Origin: an uncultured Peptococcaceae bacterium
GTDB taxonomy: Bacteria; Bacillota; Peptococcia; Peptococcales; Peptococcaceae
Direction: 5' to 3'
Assembly: GCA_900552455.1 (NCBI GenBank)
Contig: URZX01000008.1
Coordinates: 1 to 64,000 of the forward strand
Length of the DNA: 64,000 nucleotides
This document shows, piece after piece, positions 53,556 to 61,855 of this stretch. The notes under the pieces were generated by a model. The model did not search any database and was not told the DNA's origin. It saw nothing but the letters and a program-made list of their open reading frames with translations. Numbering within the stretch: the first letter of the stretch is position 1; each line of letters begins with the position of its first letter. A program made the translations under genes and the position numbers.

Positions 53556-54767
53556 TTACTGCGAGAGCAACGCCTGATAAGAGCCCAGCACCGGCAAAAA
53601 CAATCCCAGTGCCACAAAAAGCACGAACACGCCCAGGAGCATGATGGCCACAGGCTCAACAAGCCGGATCCACATCGACAGCTCTTCAAAAAGGATCGTC
53701 TCGCAGTATTCCGCCGAATCCGTCAGCGTCTGCGAAAGCTGACCATAGCGCTCGCCGCTCAGGAGCATCAGCCGTGCTGGCTCTGGCACAAAAACCGCGT
53801 CGGCAAGGACCTGCGAAAGTTCTGCTCCCTGCGCCATATTTTCACGAACAGCCGCTACATCTGCCGCAAAGACGGTGCGCGAAAAATAACGCTCCATCTC
53901 CTCCAGCGCATCGCCCACCGGCACGCTGGATTGCAGCATCTGACCAAAAAGCCGCGCAAAAGGCACATAGATCTGCAGCACAAAATATTTCCGCAAGAGC
54001 GGCACACGGAGCACCAAGGCGCGCAAGATCCCACGTCCTGAGGCATGCTCCTGTTTATTGCCAGTGCTCCCCAATAGCAACACAATCCCCACAGCGAAAG
54101 CGAGCAGCAGCCATCCGCCGTACTGCGCCAGGCCGTCGTGCACGAGCAAAATGAATCGCATCAACACCGGCACCTCAGTATTAAAATCCATGAACTGACG
54201 CACCAGCACCGGGAGCACCACAAAACTCAGCACCAACCCAACGAGCAGGAGTGTCACCAAAACAATCATCGGATACAGCAACTGCTGCTGAATACGTTTT
54301 TTCAGCCGCTCCTGATTTTCGAGATGCCGACAGATCTCCTGCAGCACCTGCGCCAGCTGCCCTTGCCGCTCACCGATCGCGATCCATTGGCAGAGCAGCA
54401 GCGGCACACTTTTTTCACGGCGCAGCGCTTCAGAAAAAGCCAGACCTGCATGCATCCCGCTTTCAATCCTGGAAACGAATGCACGCTGTCGCTCGCTCAT
54501 TTGTCCACGATTCATATGCGCCAGCGCTTCTGACAGCTGCACACCGCTGGATTGCGCCATCGCCAACTGGCGCAGAAAAACCGCCAGCTGACGTTTGCTC
54601 AACCCGCGCGTAGAAAAAGCAGCCGGCCGCCGCAGCCCAAACAACCAGATCGGATAGATGCCACATTCAGCGAGCAAGGCGCAACAATCCGCTGCGCTTT
54701 CTGCCTGCTGCCAGTGCACCCGTCCACGTCCACTGCTATCAAGATAATGGTAGACAAAGGTTGTCAT
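53556..54767 (-). CDS. Type IV pilus/T2SS inner-membrane platform protein (PilC/GspF)
   Basis: The 403-residue protein has two related cytoplasmic domains (about residues 55-165 and 265-375; first with FLRQLAMAQSSGVQLSEAL, second with PFARLFGQMLQSSVPVGDALEEM) and three membrane helices near 173-195, 215-232 and 375-397. It anchors the assembly motor that inserts pilins. It lies 15 bp after the ATPase gene and 12 bp before the major pilin gene. Confidence 0.93.
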   Translation of the reverse strand: MTTFVYHYLDSSGRGRVHWQQAESAADCCALLAECGIYPIWLFGLRRPAAFSTRGLSKRQLAVFLRQLAMAQSSGVQLSEALAHMNRGQMSERQRAFVSRIESGMHAGLAFSEALRREKSVPLLLCQWIAIGERQGQLAQVLQEICRHLENQERLKKRIQQQLLYPMIVLVTLLLVGLVLSFVVLPVLVRQFMDFNTEVPVLMRFILLVHDGLAQYGGWLLLAFAVGIVLLLGSTGNKQEHASGRGILRALVLRVPLLRKYFVLQIYVPFARLFGQMLQSSVPVGDALEEMERYFSRTVFAADVAAVRENMAQGAELSQVLADAVFVPEPARLMLLSGERYGQLSQTLTDSAEYCETILFEELSMWIRLVEPVAIMLLGVFVLFVALGLFLPVLGSYQALLSQ

Positions 54768-54782
54768 CGTGTCGCCCTCCTT

Positions 54783-56288
54783 TTACAGCACCAATCCCTT
54801 CGCCTGAGCATCGTCACCGACGGTACGAAATCCCTGCGCCTGCGCTTGCTTGCGCAGAGCAAACCCGCTTTCGCCAGCGGCAACGCGCACGCGCTCCGCT
54901 TCGCTGAGATGCCACAATTCCTGCACCCCTGTGCGACCGTCACGTCCACTGCCCAGACAGCGCCGACAGACACTGCCATCGGCCGCAACGCCGCTGCCGC
55001 CACAATCTGTGCACAGCTGTGGGAGAAGCCGCTGATTCACCACCGCCGTCAGAACCGCGCCCAGCAAAAGATCGCTGAGTCCGAGATCGCGCAAGCGGTC
55101 CACCGCTTCCTGCGCATTGTCCGCATGCAGCGTCGCGATCACAAGCTGACCACTCAACGCCGCACGCGCGGCAATATCCACCGTTTCAGCATCGCGCAAT
55201 TCGCCCACCGCGATCACGTCCGGATCGCTGCGCAGCATACCGCGCAGCCCTGCTGCAAAAGAAAAACCACTGAGCGCGTTCACCTGCATCTGCTGCACTT
55301 CCGGCAGCACCGCTTCGATCGGATCCTCGATCGTGTAGACCAGCTGTCCCTGCGCGGCCAATTGCTTCAAGCAGGCATAGAGCGTCGTCGTCTTTCCGCT
55401 GTTCGTTGGCCCGGTGATCAATACCATCCCGCGCGCCTTTTCCAGCAGTGTCAGCAACGCCGACTGATTTTCTTCCGTAAAACCGAGCGCCGCCAGCGAA
55501 CTGCGCCGCTGCAGCTCCGGCAAAATACGCAGCACGATTTTTTCACCGTTGAGCAGCGGCAGCGTTCCCAGGCGCAAATTGTAATCGGCGTCCCGGCAAC
55601 GAAGGAGAATATGCCCATCCTGTGGAAGACGATGCTCCGCAACGTCCACTTCCGCCAGGAGCTTCAGCTTGTTGACGATCCCATCGGCCACCGCCGACGG
55701 CAGCTCCGCATACGTTTCAATCCGACCGTCCAAACGAAAATCGACGCGAAAACAATCGTCCGTTCGCAAAAAATGAACGTCCGTCGCTTCCGCATCGATC
55801 GCATCATCAAGGCTCCTGCCAATGAGCCCGTCTACATGACCAGGCTCTGCGCGCAGCAGCTCTTCCACCGCATGTCGACGCCGCGTAACATGCTGCACAG
55901 TATCCGCGATCATCCCGCACAACAGCGCAGAATGAACGCGCACTGCATCACTCAAAAAAAGCGGTGCATCTCCATACACCGCCTCAAAGGCGTGACGCTC
56001 TGCTGCATTCGGCGGACGCAGACAGACATAGCGCCCATCGCCCTGCAACTGATACACTGCCCAGTCTGCGCACTGAACAAGCGTCGCCTGTAAACGCGCA
56101 TTTCTTTCTAAATATATATAAGGAAGGCCAAAAAATCTGGTCAACAATGGCTGGGCATCGTCGGCTTTCACCTGCTGGCGCTCCAGCCATTCGCCCAGCA
56201 CATCGTTATCAGACCACGCCGCGTCACGATCCGCCAGGCCGGCATCTGCAAACAGCTGCACCAAATAACCACTGAGCAATCCCATCAT
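54783..56288 (-). CDS. Type IV pilus/T2SS assembly ATPase (PilB/GspE)
   Basis: The 501-residue ATPase powers pilus extension. A divergent N-terminal region (about 1-130) precedes the motor: Walker A ITGPTNSGKTTTLYA (about residues 272-286), Asp box, IEDPIEAVLPEVQQMQVN, Walker B VIAVGELRDAETVDIA and a His box TLHADNAQEA. A zinc tetracysteine follows (CTDCGG and CRRCLG, about 430-455), diagnostic of PilB/GspE. It is the first gene of the operon. No PilT retraction ATPase is in the window. Confidence 0.95.
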   Translation of the reverse strand: MMGLLSGYLVQLFADAGLADRDAAWSDNDVLGEWLERQQVKADDAQPLLTRFFGLPYIYLERNARLQATLVQCADWAVYQLQGDGRYVCLRPPNAAERHAFEAVYGDAPLFLSDAVRVHSALLCGMIADTVQHVTRRRHAVEELLRAEPGHVDGLIGRSLDDAIDAEATDVHFLRTDDCFRVDFRLDGRIETYAELPSAVADGIVNKLKLLAEVDVAEHRLPQDGHILLRCRDADYNLRLGTLPLLNGEKIVLRILPELQRRSSLAALGFTEENQSALLTLLEKARGMVLITGPTNSGKTTTLYACLKQLAAQGQLVYTIEDPIEAVLPEVQQMQVNALSGFSFAAGLRGMLRSDPDVIAVGELRDAETVDIAARAALSGQLVIATLHADNAQEAVDRLRDLGLSDLLLGAVLTAVVNQRLLPQLCTDCGGSGVAADGSVCRRCLGSGRDGRTGVQELWHLSEAERVRVAAGESGFALRKQAQAQGFRTVGDDAQAKGLVL

Positions 56289-56352
56289 GAAGCCCTCCTT
56301 CAGTATGAATATTTTTCGTTCTCAATTATCCATTGCGGATTTTATACAAATT

Positions 56353-56381
56353 ATGATATCAGCATATGGTTCAGAATTCAA
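56353..56381 (-). promoter_or_regulatory. Promoter of the pilus operon
   Basis: Minus strand TTGAAT (56376-56381), 17 bp, TATCAT (56353-56358), within a 200-bp AT-rich gap between pilB and smsB. The untranslated leader is about 60 nt and contains no recognisable c-di-GMP riboswitch. Confidence 0.6.
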
Positions 56382-56432
56382 TATATGTTTTGAAAAATCT
56401 CCACTATGACACATCTTTTTCTGTAACCACAA

Positions 56433-56470
56433 GAAAAAAAGTCTCTCCCGCTGCTTGCTGGGAAAGACTT
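56433..56470 (-). terminator. Terminator of the marR-sms operon
   Basis: The stem AGTCTTTCCC/GGGAGAGACT is followed by seven T on the minus strand, 18 bp after the smsB stop. Confidence 0.85.
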
Positions 56471-56488
56471 TATGGTTCTTCTCTATGA

Positions 56489-57406
56489 TCATTTCAGGAA
56501 GCCGTTGATGATCTGCTCCTCTGCTTCCTGCTCGGTGAGGCCGAGGGTCATGAGCTTGATAAGCTGCTCGCCGGCGATCTTGCCGATGGCGGCTTCGTGG
56601 ATCAGGCTGGCATCGATGCAGTTGGCGGAGAGCTGTGGCGACGCGATGACGTGAGCGTCGTCCATGATGATGGCATCGCATTCGGTGTGGCCGTAACATT
56701 CTGCATTGCCGTTGATGCGGCTGACAAAATCCTGCATGGAGCGGTCTTTGGCAACACTGCGGCTGACAACGTTGGCGCTGCAATTCTCGCCGTTGAGGTC
56801 CACTTCAAAATTGGTCTTGGCGACCTGGTCGCCGGTGGTGAGGATTTTTTCGTGGATGACGAGGGTGGCGCCGTCGGCGAGATCACCGGAGGTTTCGCGA
56901 ATGGTGTCGTCGATGCCTTCGATCTGGGTGGTTTCCATCTCAAGCTCGGCGCCTTCGGCGAGATGGAGGATGGTGGTTGGGTTCATGATCTGCTTGCCGC
57001 GGCCGTCGCCTTCGCCGAAATGCTTTTCGATGTATTTGACCTTGGAATTTTTGCCGACGTAGAAGGTGTGGATGCCGTCGTGCTGGCTGTCGCCGCCGCC
57101 GCAGTTGTGGATGCCGCAGCCGGCGACGATGGTGATGTCGCAGTTTTCGCCGATGTAGAAATCGTTGTAGACGAGATCCTTGAGGCCGCTTTGCTGCATG
57201 ATGACTGGGATGTGCATGGATTCGTTGACGGTGCCATCCTTAACGTGGATCTCGATGCCCTGGCGTTCCTTCTGGGGAACGATCTCGATATTGGCGGTGG
57301 AGCGGCGACCGGCTGCCTGGCCGTCGGCGCGGATGTTGTAGGCGCCGACAGGGAGGGCGTCGAGGTCGGCGACTTCCTTTAATAAGCGTTTCTGAATTTC
57401 ATCCAT
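56489..57406 (-). CDS. SufB/SufD-like scaffold of a minimal SUF (SmsCB) system
   Basis: The 305-residue protein is the beta-helical SufBD fold reduced to its core, much shorter than SufB (about 470-495) or SufD (about 420). Features include YIGENCDITIVAGCGIHNCG, MNPTTILHLAEGAELEMET, CYGHTECDAIIMDD and the SufB-specific end SLIHEAAIGKIAGEQL. It should build Fe-S clusters with the ATPase encoded 15 bp upstream. No SufS, SufU or SufD is present, so sulfur donation must come from elsewhere. The size fits the SmsB half of the minimal SMS system. Confidence 0.9.
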   Translation of the reverse strand: MDEIQKRLLKEVADLDALPVGAYNIRADGQAAGRRSTANIEIVPQKERQGIEIHVKDGTVNESMHIPVIMQQSGLKDLVYNDFYIGENCDITIVAGCGIHNCGGGDSQHDGIHTFYVGKNSKVKYIEKHFGEGDGRGKQIMNPTTILHLAEGAELEMETTQIEGIDDTIRETSGDLADGATLVIHEKILTTGDQVAKTNFEVDLNGENCSANVVSRSVAKDRSMQDFVSRINGNAECYGHTECDAIIMDDAHVIASPQLSANCIDASLIHEAAIGKIAGEQLIKLMTLGLTEQEAEEQIINGFLK

Positions 57407-57421
57407 TTTCGTGGTCCTCCT

Positions 57422-58135
57422 TTACTTCGTGAGCTTGTCCATGATCTTGGTGCAGCCACTGCCGATGATGTATGGCATGACATCGTCCGGCTTGCCATCG
57501 CGCACGACTTTGCCATCCTGCATCATGATGATGCGATTGGCGATATTGAGAATGCGCTCCTGGTGGCTGATGATGAGGATCTTGCCGTTGGTTTTTTCAT
57601 TCATTTTTTCAAAGACCTGGATGAGGCTCTGGAAACTCCACAGGTCAATACCGGCTTCTGGCTCGTCAAAGAGCGACAGTGCTGTGCTGCGCGCCAGCAT
57701 CATGGCGATCTCAATGCGTTTCATTTCACCGCCGGACAAGCTGTCGTTGAGCTCGCGGTCGATGTAATCGCGGGCACAGAGACCAACTTCGCTGAGATAG
57801 TCACAGGCTTCGCTGAGCGTGGTGCCGCGGCCGCTGGCAAGGGTGAGCAGATCGATGACTTTCAGCCCTTTGAAAGCGACAGGCTTCTGAAAAGCATAGC
57901 TGATGCCGAGATTGGCGCGATCGGTGATGGACCAATCTGTGATGTCCTGACCGTTGAAATAAATGCGGCCGCTGTTCGGTTTGATGATCCCGCAGATCAC
58001 CTTCATCAGCGTGCTTTTACCGCTGCCGTTGGGACCGGTGATGGCGACAAAAGGTTCGTCAATCTCCAGATTCACATCGACGAGAATATCTGGACGATCC
58101 TCAACGCCGTAAGAAATATGCTCTAACTTTAACAT
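57422..58135 (-). CDS. sufC: SufC-like ATPase of the minimal SUF (SmsCB) system
   Basis: The 237-residue ABC ATPase carries Walker A ITGPNGSGKSTLMK (about residues 33-46), FQKPVAFKGLKVIDLL, signature LSGGEMKRIEIAM (about 133-145) and Walker B LSLFDEPEAGIDLWS, where EPEAGID is typical of SufC. It powers the SufB-like scaffold downstream. It lies 22 bp after the MarR gene, so the three genes form one operon. Confidence 0.94.
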   Translation of the reverse strand: MLKLEHISYGVEDRPDILVDVNLEIDEPFVAITGPNGSGKSTLMKVICGIIKPNSGRIYFNGQDITDWSITDRANLGISYAFQKPVAFKGLKVIDLLTLASGRGTTLSEACDYLSEVGLCARDYIDRELNDSLSGGEMKRIEIAMMLARSTALSLFDEPEAGIDLWSFQSLIQVFEKMNEKTNGKILIISHQERILNIANRIIMMQDGKVVRDGKPDDVMPYIIGSGCTKIMDKLTK

Positions 58136-58157
58136 TGTAACTCCTCCATTTTAACCT

Positions 58158-58598
58158 TTAATATTGATCAAGGGCCTCTTCAAAAGCCTCCAGCATCGTG
58201 AACACTGCCGCCGCGCTCTCCGGCGGTAGCGACTGAGCCGCGGCGATGACCTTGCGCAGCCTGCAGTCTCGATAAGCATAATAATTCGTCAGGATTTCCT
58301 GCCCCTTTTCCGACAAGCTGATCACCACCATGCCACCCCCCGCATCCGAAGGCGCACGTTCGATGAGCGCCTTTTTTTCAAGCTTGGCCAGCGTCTGCGA
58401 AACAGCGCCCTTCGTGATGCCAAGCAGCATCGCGATTTGTGAAGCAATGACAGGCTGTTCGTGGGCAACAACGTCTAACACCTGGGCTTCGGAACCGCAG
58501 ACCGTCTCCGCAGTGCCAAAAGTTTTGGGCTGTTTGGTCTTAGCATTGTATTTATTGATCAGACGATAGGCAGTGATGTAAACATCCTTCCGTTCCAT
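58158..58598 (-). CDS. MarR-family regulator of the Fe-S operon
   Basis: The 146-residue winged-helix protein starts at 58598 (AAAAGAGGTG upstream): AQVLDVVAHEQPVIASQIAM, recognition helix ITKGAVSQTLAKLEKKALI and a wing with AGGGMVVISLSEKGQEI. Three cysteines occur at about residues 35 and 111 and could serve in redox or metal sensing, which is an inference. It is the first gene of the operon and probably controls it through the palindrome at 58629-58641. A MarR protein is unusual in place of IscR or SufR. Confidence 0.9.
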   Translation of the reverse strand: MERKDVYITAYRLINKYNAKTKQPKTFGTAETVCGSEAQVLDVVAHEQPVIASQIAMLLGITKGAVSQTLAKLEKKALIERAPSDAGGGMVVISLSEKGQEILTNYYAYRDCRLRKVIAAAQSLPPESAAAVFTMLEAFEEALDQY

Positions 58599-58628
58599 CA
58601 GCAGCACCTCTTTTCGAAGGATTTGCTG

Positions 58629-58688
58629 TTTAGCAGCTAAATCATTCTCGCTGATTATTATTATACTGATACGCAGGGGAATGAAAAC
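58629..58688 (-). promoter_or_regulatory. Promoter and palindromic operator of the marR-sms operon
   Basis: The 13-base palindrome TTTAGCAGCTAAA (58629-58641) lies just downstream of TATAAT (58660-58665 on the minus strand); a weak TTTTCA -35 is 16 bp further. Its position would block transcription when bound by a MarR dimer. Confidence 0.6.
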
Positions 58689-58755
58689 CCCTTTTTTCTC
58701 TTTTTTTATCAATCATGCTTATTCTATGTAGAATTTCCGCCGATCATAGACACAA

Positions 58756-58797
58756 CAAAAAGCGCCAGCCTCCTGCCAAAGCAGAATACCGGCGCTT
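58756..58797 (-). terminator. Terminator after trxA
   Basis: The stem AAGCGCC/GGCGCTT with four T on the minus strand, 12 bp after the thioredoxin stop. Confidence 0.7.
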
Positions 58798-58809
58798 CAT
58801 CGCTAAAAC

Positions 58810-59118
58810 TTAGTCAAGCAGGGCAAGGATATCGGCCTTTGGCTGAACACCAACGGACTGGTTGACGATCTTCCCATCCTTGACAGCAACGAGGGTTGGA
58901 ATACTCATCACACGGAACGCAGTGGCCAGTTCGGTCTGTTCATCAACGTTGATCTTACCAACTTTGATGTCTTCGCGTTCGTTTGCGATCTGCTCAACGA
59001 TTGGACCAACCATGCGGCAAGGACCGCACCAAGCTGCCCAAAAATCGAGGAGCACAGGTTTTTCACTTTTGATAACTTCCTCTTCAAAGTTTTCTTTGGT
59101 AATGGTAATGACTGCCAT
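58810..59118 (-). CDS. trxA: Thioredoxin
   Basis: The 102-residue protein has the classical active site FWAAWCGPCRMVGP (WCGPC, about residues 29-34), the cis-proline in MSIPTLVAV and the GVQPKADILALL end. It reduces protein disulfides in the cytosol. It is a single gene with its own promoter and terminator; a thioredoxin reductase is not in the window. Confidence 0.97.
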   Translation of the reverse strand: MAVITITKENFEEEVIKSEKPVLLDFWAAWCGPCRMVGPIVEQIANEREDIKVGKINVDEQTELATAFRVMSIPTLVAVKDGKIVNQSVGVQPKADILALLD

Positions 59119-59153
59119 GTGTCTATTTTCCTCCTTCAGGATACGTTGCTAAT

Positions 59154-59181
59154 AGTATAACATACTTTGCGCAGTTTGAAA
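59154..59181 (-). promoter_or_regulatory. Promoter of trxA
   Basis: Minus strand TTTCAA (59176-59181), 16 bp, TATACT (59154-59159). Confidence 0.55.
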
Positions 59182-59209
59182 TCCCCAAATCACGGCAAAC
59201 TATAAGATT

Positions 59210-59524
59210 TTATCGATGACTTGCATCATCCGCATATTTCAGCGCTTCGAGTTCGCTCATAAAAAGGTCATAATAATCGTCCTCGCCTTCGAGAACGGGA
59301 GAATTTTCGCCGCCGCCGTTGGTGGCACGGCGCATGGTGGCGTAGTCGGCTTCGCCTGCGAAGGCGAGCTCTACGATGCTGAGCGGATAGCCGAGTTCGC
59401 GCGCGATGGCGCAGAAGCGTTCTTCGGCATTATCTGCATCGCGTGTGGCGAGCAGGCGGTCGCGCACGTCCGCATCATTTTTAGCGAGAGCACGCAATGC
59501 AAAGAGGGTATCTTGCAAATCCAT
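59210..59524 (-). CDS. Nif11-like small protein, possible RiPP-type leader
   Basis: The 104-residue protein starts at 59524 (AAGGGAGG upstream). Residues 1-55 follow the Nif11 pattern: an amphipathic start, NDADVRDRLLATRDADNAEE, then FCAIARELGYPLSIVELAFA, which parallels the A-x-E-x-G-Y-x-x-x-x-E-L end of Nif11 leaders. A glycine run (NGGGENSP, about 69-76) precedes an acidic end EDDYYDLFMSELEALK. No maturase, protease or transporter for a RiPP is nearby, and the C-terminal part has no Cys, Ser or Thr for crosslinks. The Nif11 assignment is from pattern only. Confidence 0.5.
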   Translation of the reverse strand: MDLQDTLFALRALAKNDADVRDRLLATRDADNAEERFCAIARELGYPLSIVELAFAGEADYATMRRATNGGGENSPVLEGEDDYYDLFMSELEALKYADDASHR

Positions 59525-59568
59525 GGTTTCGCCTCCCTTCATAACAAAGCACACAAAACGCTGGTCGA

Positions 59569-59796
59569 TCAGTTACCAAGCAGGAAATCGAGCACATTCA
59601 TGCCTGTCGAAGTATCCGCTCTGTAAAGTTCGGTATAACCGCACTCTTCGCAGCTGATGGTGACGAAGCGTTTGTTCTGCACGTCAAATACTTTCGCAAA
59701 TCCGCCGCCAGTAGCCTGAAACTGGTCGCTTTCGTATCGTGTGCAGCCACATTTCGGGCAGACGTACTGACGTTTTTCAAAATCTCGTTTAGCCAT
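59569..59796 (-). CDS. Zinc-ribbon nucleic-acid-binding protein (PF09855-like)
   Basis: The 75-residue protein has zinc knuckles CPKCGC (about 12-17) and CEECGYTELY (about 48-57) around a conserved FAKVFDVQNKRF strand, and a C-terminal NVLDFLLGN motif. This fits the zinc-ribbon family predicted to bind nucleic acid. The ATG at 59796 has AAAGGACG upstream. It precedes the Nif11-like gene by 44 bp and may share a transcript. Its exact function is unknown. Confidence 0.83.
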   Translation of the reverse strand: MAKRDFEKRQYVCPKCGCTRYESDQFQATGGGFAKVFDVQNKRFVTISCEECGYTELYRADTSTGMNVLDFLLGN

Positions 59797-59833
59797 ATTT
59801 TTTCGTCCTTTCAAATGAAAAATTGCGTTGTGT

Positions 59834-60559
59834 TTATGAATGGTCGTTCAATCGTGCGCGCACTGCCGCCAGATCTTCTGGTGTATCGATCTCTGCCAGG
59901 AGATGGCCGGCGTAAGAAACAGGCGCAAGCCGCATCTCTGCCAACACGGGCGCCGCAGCAGTTTCGGCGTAGATGCTGGTTTCGCCACGCGCCACGGCGG
60001 CGTGCACAGCATCGCACCAGAGCGCCAGCGCCCGGGCGCTGAGCTTGTAAAAAGGCATGAGGTTGACGCAGTGTTCACCAAACAGGTCCACTCCGATGGC
60101 AGCAATGTAACCGGTTTCAAGCCGCGCTTTGAAATCCTTTTCATTGAGCGGCGGCGTCGCATCAACAGCAGCCAAATCCGGTGCTGTGGTACTGAGTACT
60201 TTCTCCAGCCAGTTTGCATCAAAAACAAGGTCTCCGTGCAGCATCAGCAGTTCCTCACCGCACAGGAGCGGCGCTGCCAGGTCCAGCGAAACGATGGCGT
60301 TTGTTGTCTGATAGTCGGGATTGTGGACAAATCGAACGTTCATCCCCTGCGCTGTTAACGGCGCGCTCGCCGCCACGATCTGCGCCGCGCGATAGCCAGT
60401 GCTGATGACGACATCGCGCACCCCGGCGGCGCCCAGCAGGCGAAGCTGCCGCGCCAACAGTGTTTCCCCGCCAGCCAGCGGCACGAGCGCCTTGGGCCGT
60501 TCGGCCGTGAGCGCACCCAGTCGTGAGCCGCGACCGGAATTAAAGATGAAGGCACGCAT
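59834..60559 (-). CDS. LicC-like nucleotidyltransferase
   Basis: The 241-residue protein has the nucleotidyltransferase signature FNSGRGSRLGALTAERPKAL (residues 5-24), the NPDYQTTNAIVSL substrate segment (about 79-91) and LLMLHGDLVFDANWLE with the metal Asp. The pattern is closest to choline-phosphate or related cytidylyltransferases such as LicC and to the nucleotidyltransferase domains attached to phosphonate enzymes. Its start overlaps the stop of the alcohol dehydrogenase gene (TGATG). The activated alcohol phosphate is not known. Confidence 0.8.
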   Translation of the reverse strand: MRAFIFNSGRGSRLGALTAERPKALVPLAGGETLLARQLRLLGAAGVRDVVISTGYRAAQIVAASAPLTAQGMNVRFVHNPDYQTTNAIVSLDLAAPLLCGEELLMLHGDLVFDANWLEKVLSTTAPDLAAVDATPPLNEKDFKARLETGYIAAIGVDLFGEHCVNLMPFYKLSARALALWCDAVHAAVARGETSIYAETAAAPVLAEMRLAPVSYAGHLLAEIDTPEDLAAVRARLNDHS

Positions 60560-61707
60560 CAGTGCCACCCCCAGAGCGCCCGCCGGTACATCTCATAGAG
60601 ATCGTCCTCCGTCAGCGCCACCGGATAATTGCCCAGCCGCTGCGCGTTCACCGAGCCTGCCAAAAGCGCCAGATCGCCCTCGTCCGCTGGCAGCCAGCCG
60701 TCGTCCAGCGCCGCCGCAGTGCGCAGCGCCAGAAATGCATCGAGGCCATCCTGCGGCGTTTTTCCGCCGAGAAGCCGCGCCAGTTCCGCAAGCGTCTGCG
60801 CCAGCGCCGCATCTTCGGCGCCGGCGCTGAGCAGCTGCTCCCAAACCGCCGGCAGACAAACCGCTGCCGCATGACCATGGCGCAGGCCATAGAGCGCAGT
60901 CAATTGGTAACACATGGCGTGTGCGGCGGTTGTCGTCGTCAGGTTGATGGCACGCCCAGCGAAATTTGACGCAGCCATGACGGCGCTGGCTGCTGCTTCA
61001 TCGCCGTGCAGATAAGCCTGCGCATTGGCAGAGAGCAAACCGATCGCCTGTGCCGCATAGCGGCGGCTTTCGTCCGTAGCACGGCGCGACCAATAGCTTT
61101 CAATGCTGTGGCAGAACGCATCAAGGAAGGTTGCTGCACGCTCTGCATCGGGCAGCGTCGCCAGCTGTGCCGGATCGAGAATGACTGCTTCCGGCAGCAG
61201 CGCGTCGTGCGAAACGGAATATTTTTTCCCGCCGATGTAGATCGTCGCAAAATGGGTCGATTCGCTGCCGGTGCCCGCCGTCGTCGGCAGCGCCACATGA
61301 GGCACAGCCATTGGCGCTGGCTGCGTCAACCGCGACAGCAGTGTCGCCTGCTCATCTGCGCCGCCAAGTGCCTTGACCGCTTTGGCCACGTCGATGGCGC
61401 TGCCACCGCCGATACTGAGCAGCCCGTCGCATTCATTCGCACGGAACATCGCCAGGCCTGCCTGCACCTGCTCTGCTGTTGGGTTCGGCGTGAAGCCATC
61501 GAACTGCACCACTGGCATTCCGCGGTGCGCCAATTCTTCCGCCACGCCGCTGCGCGCCAAACCACCGCTGCTGACGATGAGCGGCTTCATCACGCCCAAC
61601 CGCGCCAACAGCGTTGGCACATCGCCGCACATCGCAATCTCCGCCGACGCACGCCCATCTGCGAGCATCAGCGCACCGCCGGCGCGTTCAAAAATGATCT
61701 GTTCCAA
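60559..61707 (-). CDS. Iron-containing alcohol dehydrogenase
   Basis: The 382-residue group III dehydrogenase has the NAD motif LSIGGGSAIDVAKAVK (about residues 95-110), VPHVALPTTAGTGSEST, and metal ligands Asp194 and His198 in DAFCHSIESYWS with further His in HAMCYQLTALYGLRHGHAAA. Its similarity in organisation to phosphonoacetaldehyde reductases and its coupling to a nucleotidyltransferase suggest that it reduces an aldehyde whose alcohol is then activated by the partner. This is an inference; a plain alcohol or aldehyde substrate is equally possible. Confidence 0.82.
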   Translation of the reverse strand: MEQIIFERAGGALMLADGRASAEIAMCGDVPTLLARLGVMKPLIVSSGGLARSGVAEELAHRGMPVVQFDGFTPNPTAEQVQAGLAMFRANECDGLLSIGGGSAIDVAKAVKALGGADEQATLLSRLTQPAPMAVPHVALPTTAGTGSESTHFATIYIGGKKYSVSHDALLPEAVILDPAQLATLPDAERAATFLDAFCHSIESYWSRRATDESRRYAAQAIGLLSANAQAYLHGDEAAASAVMAASNFAGRAINLTTTTAAHAMCYQLTALYGLRHGHAAAVCLPAVWEQLLSAGAEDAALAQTLAELARLLGGKTPQDGLDAFLALRTAAALDDGWLPADEGDLALLAGSVNAQRLGNYPVALTEDDLYEMYRRALWGWH

Positions 61708-61780
61708 AATCGTTCACCCCTTCGTCACATTCATGCGCTTATTATACCACAGCCGCCTGTCTTCTTGCACCATCTGCCGC

Positions 61781-61837
61781 TTGACGCCGCAGCGCAAATG
61801 TGGTATATTTACCTCATAAAGAGCGAAATTTACCACA
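61781..61837 (+). promoter_or_regulatory. Promoter and operator of the XRE/membrane-protein cassette
   Basis: TTGACG (61781-61786), 17 bp, TATATT (61804-61809). TGTGGTATATTT (61799-61810) and AAATTTACCACA (61826-61837) form an inverted repeat with one mismatch that overlaps the -10, a fitting site for the XRE protein encoded at the end of the operon. Confidence 0.72.
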
Positions 61838-61855
61838 TAAAAGGAGGACATTCCC

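Noticed and set aside
56289..56488. c-di-GMP riboswitch before the pilus operon
   Set aside because: No GEMM-type conserved motif is visible in the short leader.
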